Assembly (NCBI GenBank): GCA_049487715.1
Contig: CP150580.1
Coordinates: 248,001 to 312,000, forward strand
Length of the DNA: 64,000 bases
Origin: Pycnococcus provasolii
Lineage: Eukaryota > Chlorophyta > Pseudoscourfieldiophyceae > Pseudoscourfieldiales
Reading direction: 5' to 3'
Below are positions 37,520-48,996 of this stretch, one piece after another. The position numbers were made by a program, and so were the translations under genes. Below the pieces are notes generated by a model. It was not told the DNA's origin. It worked only from the letters and a program-made list of their open reading frames with translations, and did not search any database. Within the stretch, counting starts at the first letter, position 1. Every line of letters begins with the position of its first letter.

Positions 37520-37734
37520 CCGACTGGTACCATAGACTACCTTTAGACTTGTGTACTCTAGACGCCTACATTATTGATTGATTGATTGATTGATTAATTG
37601 AAGTACCGTAACAGTAACAGTAAGTGTACTGTACCATTCCACTTACTTATGAAATAATATGGTTGTGCCCAGATCTTAACTTACCGTGACAGACATAGAC
37701 ATACACATAGACATATGTACATAGAGACTAATGT

Positions 37735-37895
37735 TCTTCCCGTAAGGGTAAGGGTAAGGGTAACGGTAAGGGGAACGGTGCGATCCCTTTTTTAAATAAC
37801 CCCGAATCCGTTACTAACCCCGAATCCCTTATTAACCCCGAATCCCTTCCTAACCCCGAATTCCTTCCTAACCCCGAATCCCTTACCCCCGAATC
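37735..37895. repeat. GGGTAA and TAACCCCGAATCCC tandem repeats
   Basis: First GTAAGGGTAAGGG units (37741-37770), then about five copies of an 18-20 bp unit TAACCCCGAATCCCTTCC (37797-37890). Single TAACCCCGAAT copies also occur near 1424, 16970 and 17000, so this is a dispersed motif of this genome. The remaining part of 37520-37960 holds GATT repeats near 37574-37595 and no gene. Confidence 0.8.
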
Positions 37896-37960
37896 CTGTT
37901 CTCTCTGCCTCTTATGTATCCGCATTCTTCTCCTGTTCCATTTCACACCTGGATCGATCC

Positions 37961-38836
37961 ATGTCGCCTTCCCCTCATGGCGTGCTTCCTCGTCGTCTTC
38001 CTCTGCCCTTTCTCGTGTTAGTCCCGCCGCTGTTAACCATGGCACTCTCTTCATGGCTCTATTCGATTTTGCCTCGTGATCATTACTTGGGAGAAGTGTC
38101 ATCTTGGAAGCCGTACCTGAATAATGTCTACGTGACGGTTGGGTTAGGGCTAGGGCTTTTCCTTGCGACAATCGTGTCGTTCCTCTATGCGTACTTCGTA
38201 TCCCTGACTGCTCTCAACTGGCCGCCGGTTACTAAGACGATTGGTGATCGGCATCGACCGTACGCGCTCATGGTCGTGCTGGGCGCGGGTGGACACACCG
38301 CGGAACTCATGCCGCTCGTGCGCGCACTCACGGAGCCTGAACCTGGCTCGACGAAACCGAAGTACGTGGATAGGACGTACGTGCACGCATTCACTGACGT
38401 GCTCGCGCCGAAACGCGCGTTGGCGTTCGAACAGGAACGAAACAGCCACCCCGACGAGTTCAGAATCGTCGCAATACCGCGCGCGAGAGAAGTCGGACAG
38501 TCGTACTTCTCCTCAATCGCGTCGACACTCAAGGCCATGTGGTGGTGCTTCTCTCTGCTGTCCAAACATCCGCCAGATCTGCTGCTCTGCAACGGACCGG
38601 GCACTTGCGTGCCAGTCGTTATGGCGGCGGCACTCGTCAGAATAGGACTAATAGGATGGAGAATGCCATCGCGCGCCGCGCGTATTGTGTACGTGGAGTC
38701 CGCCGCGCGTGTCAATGCGCTCAGCCTCACGGGAAATGTGCTGCACGTAACTCGACTTGCTGATCGAATATACGTGCAGTGGGAGAGTCTCGCCGACCCA
38801 GAAAATGGCATCTTTTATGTTGGAAGGCTTGTGTAA
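37961..38836 (+). CDS. ALG14: ALG14-like UDP-GlcNAc transferase subunit
   Basis: 291 aa. The N-terminus has one or two hydrophobic segments (FLVLVPPLLTMALSSWLY and LGLGLFLATIVSFLYAYFV), then the ALG14 domain: LMVVLGAGGHTAELMPLV, IPRAREVGQSYFSS, PDLLLCNGPGTCVP, IVYVESAARVNALSLTG and ADRIYVQWESL. ALG14 anchors the catalytic partner ALG13 at the cytosolic face of the ER and together they add the second GlcNAc to dolichol-PP-GlcNAc in N-glycan synthesis. All family blocks are present. It has more N-terminal membrane sequence than the usual single helix. It converges with the apyrase gene, 71 bp apart. Confidence 0.95.
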   Translation: MSPSPHGVLPRRLPLPFLVLVPPLLTMALSSWLYSILPRDHYLGEVSSWKPYLNNVYVTVGLGLGLFLATIVSFLYAYFVSLTALNWPPVTKTIGDRHRPYALMVVLGAGGHTAELMPLVRALTEPEPGSTKPKYVDRTYVHAFTDVLAPKRALAFEQERNSHPDEFRIVAIPRAREVGQSYFSSIASTLKAMWWCFSLLSKHPPDLLLCNGPGTCVPVVMAAALVRIGLIGWRMPSRAARIVYVESAARVNALSLTGNVLHVTRLADRIYVQWESLADPENGIFYVGRLV

Positions 38837-38907
38837 ACAATTGTGGATATGTATTTTCTTACTAGTAGTATAAAAAGAACACTGATCGACACGCGCTCGT
38901 GGATCAT

Positions 38908-41055
38908 CTACACCTTCGCCTTCGGACGCGTCGAAGCTGTTCTCGACGAATCTCGGCACACGAGGAACCATGCCAATCCAGCCAACGACGGAAGCACGAA
39001 AGCAACCACCACGAATGTCGTCGGTGGTCTTATGGTGATCGATGACGACGATGGCGACGACGACGACATCGAGCCGGAGACGATGTCCTTGCGATGGCGC
39101 CGGGGAAACACGTCTGCGCTGCCACCACCATCCAGCAGTTCGATGACAAGAGCGCCCACGCTCCACTCCACGTTGGCGTATGCGACAGACGACACATTCC
39201 AGCCAACGAAACGAGCGTCGCCTTCATGATCCTGACCTCGACGGATGTGACGAGCGTCACCCGCCAGCAATGCGACGATGAGAGCCGCGTCGAAGCACCG
39301 GCCTGCAGCACGACTCTCGCTTGTAAGCGGGTCACCAGCATGCAGCGCCGCCAAAGCCGCCGGTCCCGCGAATGAGCCACACAGGAATCGTCCGAAACGT
39401 GCCAACTCGCCCGGCCCGGGATTAGCTGACGAAAGCTCCGGAACATCTTCCGGACGAAGCTCCTTGCCATGGAGAGCCGGTGACAGCGCCGCCAGCGCCG
39501 CGGCGTCCTCCGTGCTCGCCGCGGCGTGCGCGAGTGCGGCAACGCCGCGTGCGAATGCGGCAAAGTGGTGAAATAGACCTGCGGCGGCAAAGGTCGTCTC
39601 GCTTGGGACGCCATGGGGAAGTACCATCGAAGCTAGTGGATTGCCGCCGGTGCCCACGGCATCTGCGAGTGCCGCTGCGACGATAGATCGGCAGCGCGGG
39701 AAATCGCCGGTGCCGATCACGCGCGGCAGGGGGGACGACGGCGACAAGGATGCCCCCTGCGCCGTTTCGTCTCCAGCTTCCGTGGCATCTGCGGCAAAAC
39801 CTCGGAAGCGGCAGGGATCCGCCGCGCATGCCGGCGGCGCCATGGCAGCGGCGGCGGCGGCATCCGCATCCCCATCAGGATCAAGGATTGTCGTGCATCT
39901 CGTGCGCAAAACACCGTCGTTCTCCCACTGCCGCAGCACCGTTCCCACACGCTCGCCGGTGACGTCGCTGAACATCGGCGACTCTGCCGCCGCGTCAGCG
40001 CTGTCAGGTGTGGGGGTAGCGCCGTTCGTCACGCGGCCTGCGGCGGCGGCGGCGTGAGCAACGCGCCGTCTCAGCGCCTCGGCGAGGTGCTTCGCTCCAA
40101 TGCCGCCGTAGCTCTTCACGTACACGCGCGACGCGAGGGCTGCCGTGAGCGTTGAGCCATCGATGGCACTGTCCGCGCCAGCATCCTCCTCCTGCGCGAG
40201 TCCTTCGTCGGCGGAGCCAGTGCGCAGCGCCGCCACCTGCGCGGATCCGCCGCCGAGGTCGAGCGCGCCGAGTGCGATGGCGCTCGCGCGAACGTCGCCT
40301 CGTGCTGCCGCCGCGACGGCGTCGAATCCTCTCGCGGCGTAGTTCGCCGCGACCCACGCGTACAGCCCTTCCTGGTCGCCGGTGATCGTGCGTATGATGA
40401 CCCGGTCGCGTCCGCTCCTCAGCTGCGGGTACAGCGACTTGACTTTCCTTTCGAACGACGCGTACATGGCATCCGCGAACGCCGGTGCGAACAGCTGCCT
40501 CATTCCCGCGGTTGCGTAGATGCGCACGTACGTTCTGGACGTCAGCGCGTCGAGCGGCAGGTGTCTGACTGCGCGCAGCACGTACGGCTCGAAGCTGCTC
40601 CACGCCGCATCGAACGATCGATCGTTCGTGTTTTGTGCTTGCAGAGCGAGTTTCGACAGCGCCGGCGCGTCTTTAATAGCCGCGAGTTCTGTGAGCTCCC
40701 ACGCGCGACTCAGCCCATAGTTCCCCCCAGAAGACGCAGAGGCTGATGCTTCGTGCGTGACGTATGCTCGGAAGACTCGCAGTCTCGTTCCTGTGGATCC
40801 CGCGTCACCGAATATATAAAAGTGCTCACGCGATCTCTGAGACCCCCAAGCTCGAGGCGATGAGGGATCGTGCCCATCTAATAAGTGTGCTGATCCTGCG
40901 TTTGACGAAAACGCAAGCACGTGCACGATGCGTAGCAAGGACAGCAAACACAGGATCGTGATGAAGAGGAGACGCACTGACCTCTGCAAGGAAGGAGAGT
41001 GCGCACCCCGCAGAGACACACCAGGCACCATGGACGATGACGTGTGCATGTGCAT
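38908..41055 (-). CDS. Apyrase / nucleoside di-triphosphatase (GDA1_CD39)
   Basis: 715 aa. Apyrase-conserved regions are all visible: ACR1 DAGSTGTRLRVFR, ACR2 YATAGMRQL, ACR3 ITGDQEGLYAWVAANY, ACR4 ALDLGGGSAQVA and ACR5 YANVEWSVGALVIE. Hydrophobic segments sit at residues about 28-50 (LLFITILCLLSLLRIVHVLAF) and near the C-terminus (FVVVAFVLPSLAGLAWFLV), giving a CD39-like two-pass topology with a lumenal or extracellular catalytic domain. Such enzymes hydrolyse NTP/NDP; in ER/Golgi they clear UDP or GDP from glycosyl transfer, otherwise they act on external ATP. Ala-rich inserts lengthen it beyond the usual 450-550 aa. Confidence 0.92.
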   Translation of the reverse strand: MHMHTSSSMVPGVSLRGAHSPSLQRSVRLLFITILCLLSLLRIVHVLAFSSNAGSAHLLDGHDPSSPRAWGSQRSREHFYIFGDAGSTGTRLRVFRAYVTHEASASASSGGNYGLSRAWELTELAAIKDAPALSKLALQAQNTNDRSFDAAWSSFEPYVLRAVRHLPLDALTSRTYVRIYATAGMRQLFAPAFADAMYASFERKVKSLYPQLRSGRDRVIIRTITGDQEGLYAWVAANYAARGFDAVAAAARGDVRASAIALGALDLGGGSAQVAALRTGSADEGLAQEEDAGADSAIDGSTLTAALASRVYVKSYGGIGAKHLAEALRRRVAHAAAAAGRVTNGATPTPDSADAAAESPMFSDVTGERVGTVLRQWENDGVLRTRCTTILDPDGDADAAAAAAMAPPACAADPCRFRGFAADATEAGDETAQGASLSPSSPLPRVIGTGDFPRCRSIVAAALADAVGTGGNPLASMVLPHGVPSETTFAAAGLFHHFAAFARGVAALAHAAASTEDAAALAALSPALHGKELRPEDVPELSSANPGPGELARFGRFLCGSFAGPAALAALHAGDPLTSESRAAGRCFDAALIVALLAGDARHIRRGQDHEGDARFVGWNVSSVAYANVEWSVGALVIELLDGGGSADVFPRRHRKDIVSGSMSSSSPSSSSITIRPPTTFVVVAFVLPSLAGLAWFLVCRDSSRTASTRPKAKV

Positions 41056-41881
41056 GTGGCGTTAACAGGGAAGAGCACACACACACGCACACACGCACAC
41101 ACACACACACACGGCGGATTGCGGATTGCGATGCGGCGGATGCGAAGCGGCGTTCTGGATGAAGAAAAAAGTTTACCGGTTGGGTTTTCGGTTTGGGTTT
41201 TGGGGATCCGCTTCTTGACGGACTTGTACGGAACACTCCCCGGGGGGCAGCCTTCTTGGGGGATTGATTGATTTGCCCGAGGGACCTTTTCTCCGGCGGG
41301 GGGGGATCCCGGTCGGGGTACTGTCCAGACAGAGAGAGTGCGAACTTGTGTCAACATAATTTGTATGTTGTCAGCTTACTCATGAAGCACCTTAGTGTCT
41401 TTAGTGAGCCGTGACGGCATGAATTGCGCACATGTTAAGTGTCGAAGAAGTATGGCGCCGTGGGGAAAATAAAAGAAAAGAGAAGAGTGAAGGTTACTAT
41501 GAGGTGAAAAGTGAAGGGTGCGCCCGAGTGCGTCTCGGCGCGCCAGATGCGGAGGAGAAACGTACTTTGGATGCGGAGGAGAAACGTACTTTGGATGATT
41601 TGGACGACGCCAACGACAATGCAAGACGGGCGCGTCTTCGTTGGAGCACAGCCAGCCAGAGACTCAGCGCGGCGGTAAAGCCCTCCACAGCACCCAACCA
41701 ACAAGAAGGCTAAGGAGAACAAAATACGCGCACCGGTGGTCGTCGCGCTGAAACATTTTTTGTGTCTCGATATAACTCAGCTTTCGATCCGAAATTCATC
41801 ATAATTTATACATACAGTACAAAAGCATTATAATTTACAAACAAGTTTGAAGTTTCTTGCTGCAGAATTTTCATTATAAAA
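41056..41881. other. Intergenic with CA microsatellite
   Basis: A (CA)n tract spans 41076-41113. GC-rich and G-run sequence lies at 41245-41320. The interval is the promoter side of the apyrase gene and the 3' side of the next minus-strand gene. It contains one weak small open frame listed separately. Confidence 0.55.
41432..41713 (+). CDS. Possible small hypothetical protein
   Basis: 93-aa ATG-initiated frame with charged composition. A 24-bp direct repeat (GATGCGGAGGAGAAACGTAC plus TTTG) at about 41547-41597 encodes DAEEKRTL twice. No domain or homology is recognised. It lies in a short gap between two minus-strand genes. It may be chance. Confidence 0.2.
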   Translation: MLSVEEVWRRGENKRKEKSEGYYEVKSEGCARVRLGAPDAEEKRTLDAEEKRTLDDLDDANDNARRARLRWSTASQRLSAAVKPSTAPNQQEG

Positions 41882-44800
41882 TTAGTACAAACGTTGACGC
41901 CAAGGTCCACCTCCAGCTCGTCCGATTGGCGCCACACCAAGCGGATTTGGTGCACGCGAGCGCCGCTGCTCCGCAATGCGCCGACGTCGATCTTCACGAT
42001 CCGCCTCGCCGTGGAGCATGCGACGAACCGCACCGGCACGATCGCGATTACGCGCACCATGACTTTCGACGCGAGACCTCGTCTCTGCCACAGCCATTGC
42101 GGTCCGTGCTTCACCCTCGGCGACTGCTGAGGGTACAAGCGACGGCAGCGCACCTGGACGGGCCGGGGCGGCGCCACCGCCAGCGTTGTCGAATTGCAAG
42201 GCTAGCGCTCGCAAGAGCACATTTTCGCGCTTAGACGACGGAAGTCGTGACACGAAGTCCACCTGCGTCTCCGCAGCATCCGCACGATGACGTTGCATCC
42301 TCGCCTCAGCCTCCGCCTCCACCGCGGCTCTTCGTGCGGCATTCGCAGCCTGCTCTGAGGCGATCATCTGCTCTCGCATGGCTAGCATTTCGCTCTGGAA
42401 ACGCGACATCTGGTCTTGAAGCGACTTCATCGCCTCAAAATCAACCTTCGCGGCGCCTTGTGGCGGGGCTGCTAAAGAAGGAAGAGAAGCGGCGGGCTCC
42501 GTCGATGGCACCACCTGCTGCACAACACGTGACGGCACGACAGGAGGCGGTGGTGGCGTCACCGGCTCCGGCTCCGGCTCGTGTAATGGTGAAGGTGGTG
42601 GTGGCGGTGCCTTGTCTGGTGTCGGTGGAGGTGGTGGTGCGCGTGGCGGCTCGCCTTCTTGGCGCTTGGCAACCGCAAGGCGTGGAAGGCTGATACTTGA
42701 TCGGCGACGTGCACGCACAGCATTGCCACGTTCCACCGCCATCTCGTCCACCTGAGCTTCGGCGACGTCCCCCCACTCGTCAAGCAGCTCTGCTTCCTTT
42801 GCACGGTACTTGCTGCCACGGCGACGTCGGCGCTCCATACCACCGCCTATCCCAGCGCCCGTTGCGCGACGAGCGTTCTCCATCATCGTCTCGTTCGCTT
42901 CGTCCGCGAGATCGTCAAACGTCGGCTGCACGTGAAGTCGGCGCCAAACGTCCGCCATTGCGGCGGGATTTTCGTTGCGAAGTCCGCCACCCTCCTCGCG
43001 ATTGCGCGGCGTGAACTGCATGAGAAATGAAATCAGATCTTTCGCAAGCTTCACGCCACCACCTTGCTGTTCCTTGCTTCGCTTGGCAACTAGCATTTCC
43101 ATCTCATCCTCTCCATCGTCAACATCGCCGTCGCCATCGTCGTCGCCTGATGGATTTCGTGCTCGCCGACGCCGCGACGTCTGCGTCGCCGCCGATGGGA
43201 GGAGCAGAGAGTGGCGCACAGCTAGACTAGCAGCCGGGTTTGCAAGGCCGCTTTCGGCAGAGTTTCGGTCGGCAGCGCGTGTAGTAAGAAGTGGGCTGAC
43301 GCCGTCCGTAAGCTGGCGGGATATCCGCTCTCCGAGACGCCTCTGAAGGCGGAATCCAAGAGCGGGGTGGTCGCGCGTGAGTGCAACAATCTTGTCAAAT
43401 CGGAGCATGGCAAGGATCACCTCGGTCGTCGCAAAGGCGGAGTATCCGCGGGGCGCGGGAGACTCGAACGCCTCGAAGAAGCCGTCCATCTCGCCGACAA
43501 AATCACCCGCCGATCTCCAGCCAAGAGGGAGTGAAGCACGGTCATTCTCGGCGTGCAGTTCCACCGTTCCATCGAGGATAAAGTAAACGGCACAGCCTGC
43601 ATCCCCACGTCCTATGATGCGTTTTCCTACGGTAACTTCTGCGTACTCTGCGTAGTCGGCAAGCGTAACCACGTGGCTCGCCTCGATGCCATGTCCGAGG
43701 CCAACGCCATCCGATCCGCCGTCGTTGTGCGCCTCGTGCATGAGCCGAAACATGCGCGACTCGTGGCATTCCTTCGGGGAAACGTGATCTTCAATGCGAA
43801 GACGAACGAGCGCATCGCGCAGCTTTCCCGTGGCTGCGCGCGCACATGCGCGACTGAGCTTGAGTCCTAGCGAGGGAACTTCGAGGCAAAGGCTCTCGAG
43901 TTCGTCCAGGGGGAAGCACACGAGGAGCGTGTCGTCCGTGGAGGCGACGACGTCGGCGGTATTCACGCCACCCGTGAACAGCAGCGCCTCGCCGACGAAC
44001 ATTCCCGCGGATGCCATGGCTACAGCCTGTCCGGCTACAACGAGCTCGGCACACCCCTTGGCGACGAGCGCGGTGAACGATGCTGGATCGCCGCGATGCA
44101 TGGCGAAGTCACCCTTGGGCAACTGCATGAGTCGTCCAATGGCCGCCAGTCGTCGAGCCTCCTCGGCGGTGAGTCCCTTCCAGTGGCGTGAGAAGGCTTG
44201 GCAGCTGTCAAGCAGCTCATCTAGCTGGAGCGTGGACACGGCATTTGAGTGTGCGAAGTTGGACACATCCAGCACACCTCGTTGACGCAGCTCTTCCGTT
44301 TCTCGTTTCGCTTTTTGCTTTCTGTGGCGCCGGCGTGCACCTTCGATGTCAAAATCCTTCTGCGGGATACTTGAGGAGGAGGTGGTGGTGGTGACGGTGG
44401 GCTGCTGCGTTGGTTGCTGCGGATGTGGTGGCGGTGGTTTCTGAGCGACATTATCTGCGGCTGACGGTGTGATAGCCTTTCGCCAATTGGCACCACCACG
44501 CGGCGTTTTGATTTTCGGCGCAGCTGCTTTCGCCTTGGGAACCTTTCCGAGTGCATCTGTCACTTCGGAAAGCAGACGTCCCACCGCGTCGACGGCGACA
44601 GATGCCAGCATACTTGCCGCCACACGAGGCACGAGTGCGTAGCACTCTTCGACGGATTCGCGTGTCAGCACTGCCAACTGCAGGTAGCTGTTCTCATCTT
44701 CCGGATCACCACGGGCTGCGGAGATGCGCCTTCGTGACACGACGGGTGCGTCTGAGTTGACAAAGTCAACGGCATTCACAAAGGCGCCAGCTTCGTGCCT

Positions 44801-46049
44801 CACGACAGGTTCGAAGTTTCCATCTTCATCGCCATCGCCGTACTCTTCGCAGACTCCAGATAAGACGAAAAGAAGTGCGTCGACGCCGTCGCCAGGCTTG
44901 AGCACAACTTCGCCGGGTGCATAACGAGCAAGCCGCGCGGCGTGCGTGCACGCGGAGATGTGCTCGTCGTCGGCACCTTTGCCAAGTCCAAGCCGGCCAG
45001 CGGCAACAGCTGCATCGTGTGCGGCTGACATCTTTGGATTGAGCTCTGCCCACGTCGTCACGACGATGTGCATGCACTCTGTGCCGTTTGCACCAGCACG
45101 CTGCTCGCCATCGAGCGCCGCAACGGCTGTCTGAAATTTCGAGGTCATCGAGTGTCCGAGAAGGCGAAGCAGATGTGCGCCAAATTTCGAGTACCGTCTG
45201 CTGAGATCCTGCAAGGCGCGGTGGTGCAGGATGAGAACTTTCGTTCTCTTGTTTGTTTGTGAGGAGGAGGAGGAGGAGGTGCTGTTGTTGTTGTCTGTTG
45301 TTGTTGTTGGAATCATCTTCGGAGGAGGAAGAGTCTTCGTCGTCGTCGTTTGTCTTCGCGGCGACGACGTCAACCGCACGCGTTCCACCCGCGAAGAGCG
45401 TCGATTCGCCGAGCATAGCACCGCGGTGCAGCCTTCCGACGATCGTTCCGTCGGCGTCGTGCACCTCTAGTGTTCCTGCAAGGCACACGGCGACGAAGGT
45501 TGCCTGCTCGCCCCTTTTCATGAGCACTTCCCCCGGGTGTAATGCGAGAACGGCACCTCTTGCGACGAGCAGGGCTGCCTGTTCGCGCGTGAGTCCGCAG
45601 AACTGCGCCGAGACGCGTTGCGTTTTCGCGATTAGCTTGAGCGCGTCGTCGAGGGAGATGTCCGAGCGCAGTGGTGTGCTAGTAGAGGTGTGGGACTTTG
45701 CCTGCTGCTGCTGCTGCGTTGATGATGAGAGGGGTAATGTAAGGCGGTGTGCGGCGGATATGCTGTGCGTTCTTCTTCTTTGTTGCGGTTGTTGTTCTGG
45801 TTGGTCTTGGTCTTGGTCTTGCTGCTGCTGCTGTTCTTTCGCAGCTTGTCGTCTCGCCTGTCTGTAGTTTGCATCTTCTAAGATTTTCTTCTCGAACGCC
45901 TTTCTGAGCCGCGCCTCTTTCTTGCTTATTTGTTGTGGCAATGCAGCAGAGTCCTGCGAGGTTGACGCTGATGTCGACGCAAACGACGCGATATTCAGCT
46001 TCAGGCCCGAAGACGCGGCGGACCAACCACCACCACCACCTCCAGGCAT
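41882..46049 (-). CDS. Protein with four cyclic-nucleotide-binding-like domains, apparent frameshift
   Basis: Read from ATG 46049 to the stop at 41882, switching frame by one base within 45240-45345. CNBD1 (about 45570-45150) has PGEVLMKRGEQATFVAV and the phosphate-cassette-like LGESTLFAGGTRAVDV. It is interrupted by an Asp/Ser/Asn/Gln stretch, where the phase changes, and resumes TKVLILHHRALQDL. CNBD2 (about 44930-44580) lacks a clear cassette. CNBD3 (about 44165-43835) has VGEALLFTGG without the Arg. CNBD4 (about 43655-43325) has VGEMDGFF...PRGYS. After these come basic, Pro-rich and coiled-coil regions to the end. No GT occurs in the Asn/Gln tract, so no ordinary intron explains the shift. 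The total is about 1,390 residues. Function is unknown; a scaffold or flagellar cNMP-responsive protein is possible. Confidence 0.7.
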
Positions 46050-47733
46050 ACTATTATCAGACAGGAGAAAGCAAAATAATCCCCTAATGCTATGATTGAA
46101 AGTCAACCAGCTACCAACCAACCAGCTGAAATACTGACTGCTATATAAATATAGCAGTATTTATCGCAAAAGTAAGAGTAAGAGATACAGCCAGTAAGCT
46201 AAGCCTTAAGGTTAAGGGAGAGAAGACGCCGGCCGTCTACAAGACTCGCACGGATGCTTGAGCCGTTGCTCGCCCGGGGTTAACGAACTCTTCCAGATTG
46301 TTGCGAAAGATGGTACAATGTCGTCGTCGCGGGTTGGGAAGTGGGGCCCCTTAAGACCTTAAGTGGGGCCGGCCCTTCAAGGCATCGCCGCATCGGCTTA
46401 AGTGGGGTCCCGTCCGACGCATTCGCCGTTCCTTGTCGACTTGCTTTCCCCTTGTGGCCTTGTCGACCTCATTAATTAGCCGTGATGAGCCCCCTGGGGT
46501 GAGTCGTGTCGCGATAATCGGCCGATGGAACCAACTGGGATCCTCTTGTTGAATGAGGAATGTCAGTGTAGTTCGACTAACCTTACCTATGATAGTCTCT
46601 CCATTCCTCCCAAGGCCTCCATAGGCCATCGCTCGTCTTGGAAGCCGTTCTTGGAAGTCGCTGAGGCTCATCATGAGCCTCGCCTCGCCTCGCCTCGCCT
46701 CGCCTCGTTTCGTTTCGGAACGTCTTCCCAAGAAGAAAGAAAAGAAAAACTGAAAGGGAAGTTGCTAACCCTAAGTACCCAAACCCATACTATGAGTACC
46801 CTAACTACCGTAACAGAACCCTGAATTTTATTCCCAACCCCCAAACCGCCCCCCCCCCCCCCCCCCCCCCCCCTTTGCAAAGGGCCCACCTCCCCCTGGG
46901 GCCCACACTCCACAGGCTGTCCCGCCCCCTGAGTCCTGACGTGTTTTCCGCTCATAAAATCTAACTCAAACCTTTGCACCAGGCGGAATATCTCAGAATA
47001 AAGCGACGGCCGTCAAAGGAACAGGGGTCCCGCATTCCCCAGAAGTTCTATTGTAAGACCTTTCTCGTCGTACTGTATGTATTTTTCCCCCAGGTGGAGG
47101 TGTGCTCTTGAAATAAATATCTAACTTCCTCCCCGACCAAACTTTGTTCCCGAAGGTGCTTCTTGGACTGACGAGCAAACCGGTCTGGACTGGAGGCTCC
47201 CTTCCCCTTCCCCTTCTAAACAAACGAAAACGATACGCACGCTTTCCTCTCCTCGCACGTATCTTTTCCTACTGTGCACTGTTCTGTGAAATACGTCACT
47301 GACTACGTTCCTGCATAAGCCTGCTTTGGTGTCACTCGTGGCTTTGTGTGTCACTCGTGGACTGCTTTGTGTGTCATTCTTGCTTGGGTGTAGCTTGCTC
47401 AGGCAGCTTGGTGACCTCTGTTCTTCATTCCGTGTCTTGGGATCGGATCGTACGTAGCTCGTTTCGATTTCGACAATAGCACTTAAAAGCCGGTCTTTAC
47501 CGGTCTTCTCAGCTTCAGTCTTCAAGCTTAATCTGGCGGCGGGCGGATACACACGTGTGTTTCTTGTGTGTGTTTTTTTCTCGCAACTTCTGGTGCTCTC
47601 TCACAGGCAGGTCCAGGTGGTATCTGCGTGTGTGTTTGCCGTGTCTGAGAGCTTGCCTGGGGCGTGGCATTGGTCGATCAGCGCGCTCGAGTCTCCGTCG
47701 GGACGGTGATCATAGCCTCTCGAGCCACCCACC
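46050..47733. other. Intergenic between divergent genes, with poly-C
   Basis: 1.7 kb. Holds repeated AAGTGGGGCC motifs (46335-46410), a CGCCTC five-fold tandem (46680-46706), a run of 25 C at 46849-46873, and TGTGTCACTCGTGG repeats (47340-47375). No coding frame or RNA is recognised. It carries the promoters of the CNBD and LOV-protein genes. Confidence 0.55.
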
Positions 47734-48964
47734 ATGGCGAACAATGTCCAGGAGACGGACGAGCCGGCAGAAGCGACAATAAGAAACGCGCAGCACGGTG
47801 ACGACGGCGGCGAGGACACAGGGCAGCCCTCGACGTCCCAGAGTCAAGAAACAAAAGCCAATAAAAGGAGGAGAAGACACCTTCACGGTGAGCCCAATAC
47901 CGACATGGTAAATCACACAGCCCCCGCCGCTGCTGCCGCCGCCGCGAACGACGGGGATAGCCCTGATGAGCACCACCACCCAAACCATCAAGCCAGCTAC
48001 CAGGTGGTTCCCACTACAACAATACCACCGCCGCCGCCGCCGCCGCCAAATAATAATAATAATACTCAGCAAATAACAGCAAATAATAATAACAACAACA
48101 ACAGCTCGTCATTCTACAGCTCGTCGTTGCTAAGCGACGGCTTACCCTCGTTCCTGTGTGGACCAGACATCGCCCTGCGTCGTCGTGTGGATACCATGCT
48201 GACGAAACGGCCATACAGCATCGTCGTGTCTGACAGCCTTGAGCCGGACAATCCCATCATATTTGTCAACCGTAGGTTCGAGCAGATCACGGGGTACTTC
48301 GCCATTGAGATTCTCGGCCGAAACTGCAGATTCCTGCAGTACCGTGGTCCGTACGCTGCCGCGAAGCACAACGATGTCAGCTCAGCCGCCGTTTCTAGCA
48401 TGAGGCGTGCTGTGGAAACTGGCGAGGAGCTTCAGGTGGAACTGCTCAACTTTGCCAAAGACGGGAGACCGCTCAAGACACATCTGCACCTGCTGCCCGT
48501 ACACGGCGACAGCCACGCGCCACACCTTGTCACGCACATGGTGGGCATGCAGACGTTCGAGGAACTTGTCAACCTCGACCTGGGCAAACTGCCGCCACAA
48601 CCTCCCGCTCTTCTGCGTGACCATCGCATCGGGTTCACCGGAAGCCGTACGGTGGATGTCTACCCCGACCCACCGCCCGCATCCTCCTCAGGGGATGACG
48701 ACGACAGCTCTGAGGAAGATGCACAGCCGCGCCATCTTTTCGCGCTGCCTCCACCGCAGCATGCAATCCCACCAATTCCACAAACACCGGTGGCAGCAGC
48801 AGCGTCACCGTCAATCGCATACAATAATCGTGCTGCGGAAGCACCCTCTGTATCTGCAGCAGCCGCGGCTACACAGCAGCAGCAGCCAGCAGCAGCAGCA
48901 GCAGCACCAACACGAACACCAACAATAACAACAACAACAATAACAGCAATGCCACCAACACATC

Positions 48965-48996
<32 letters not shown>

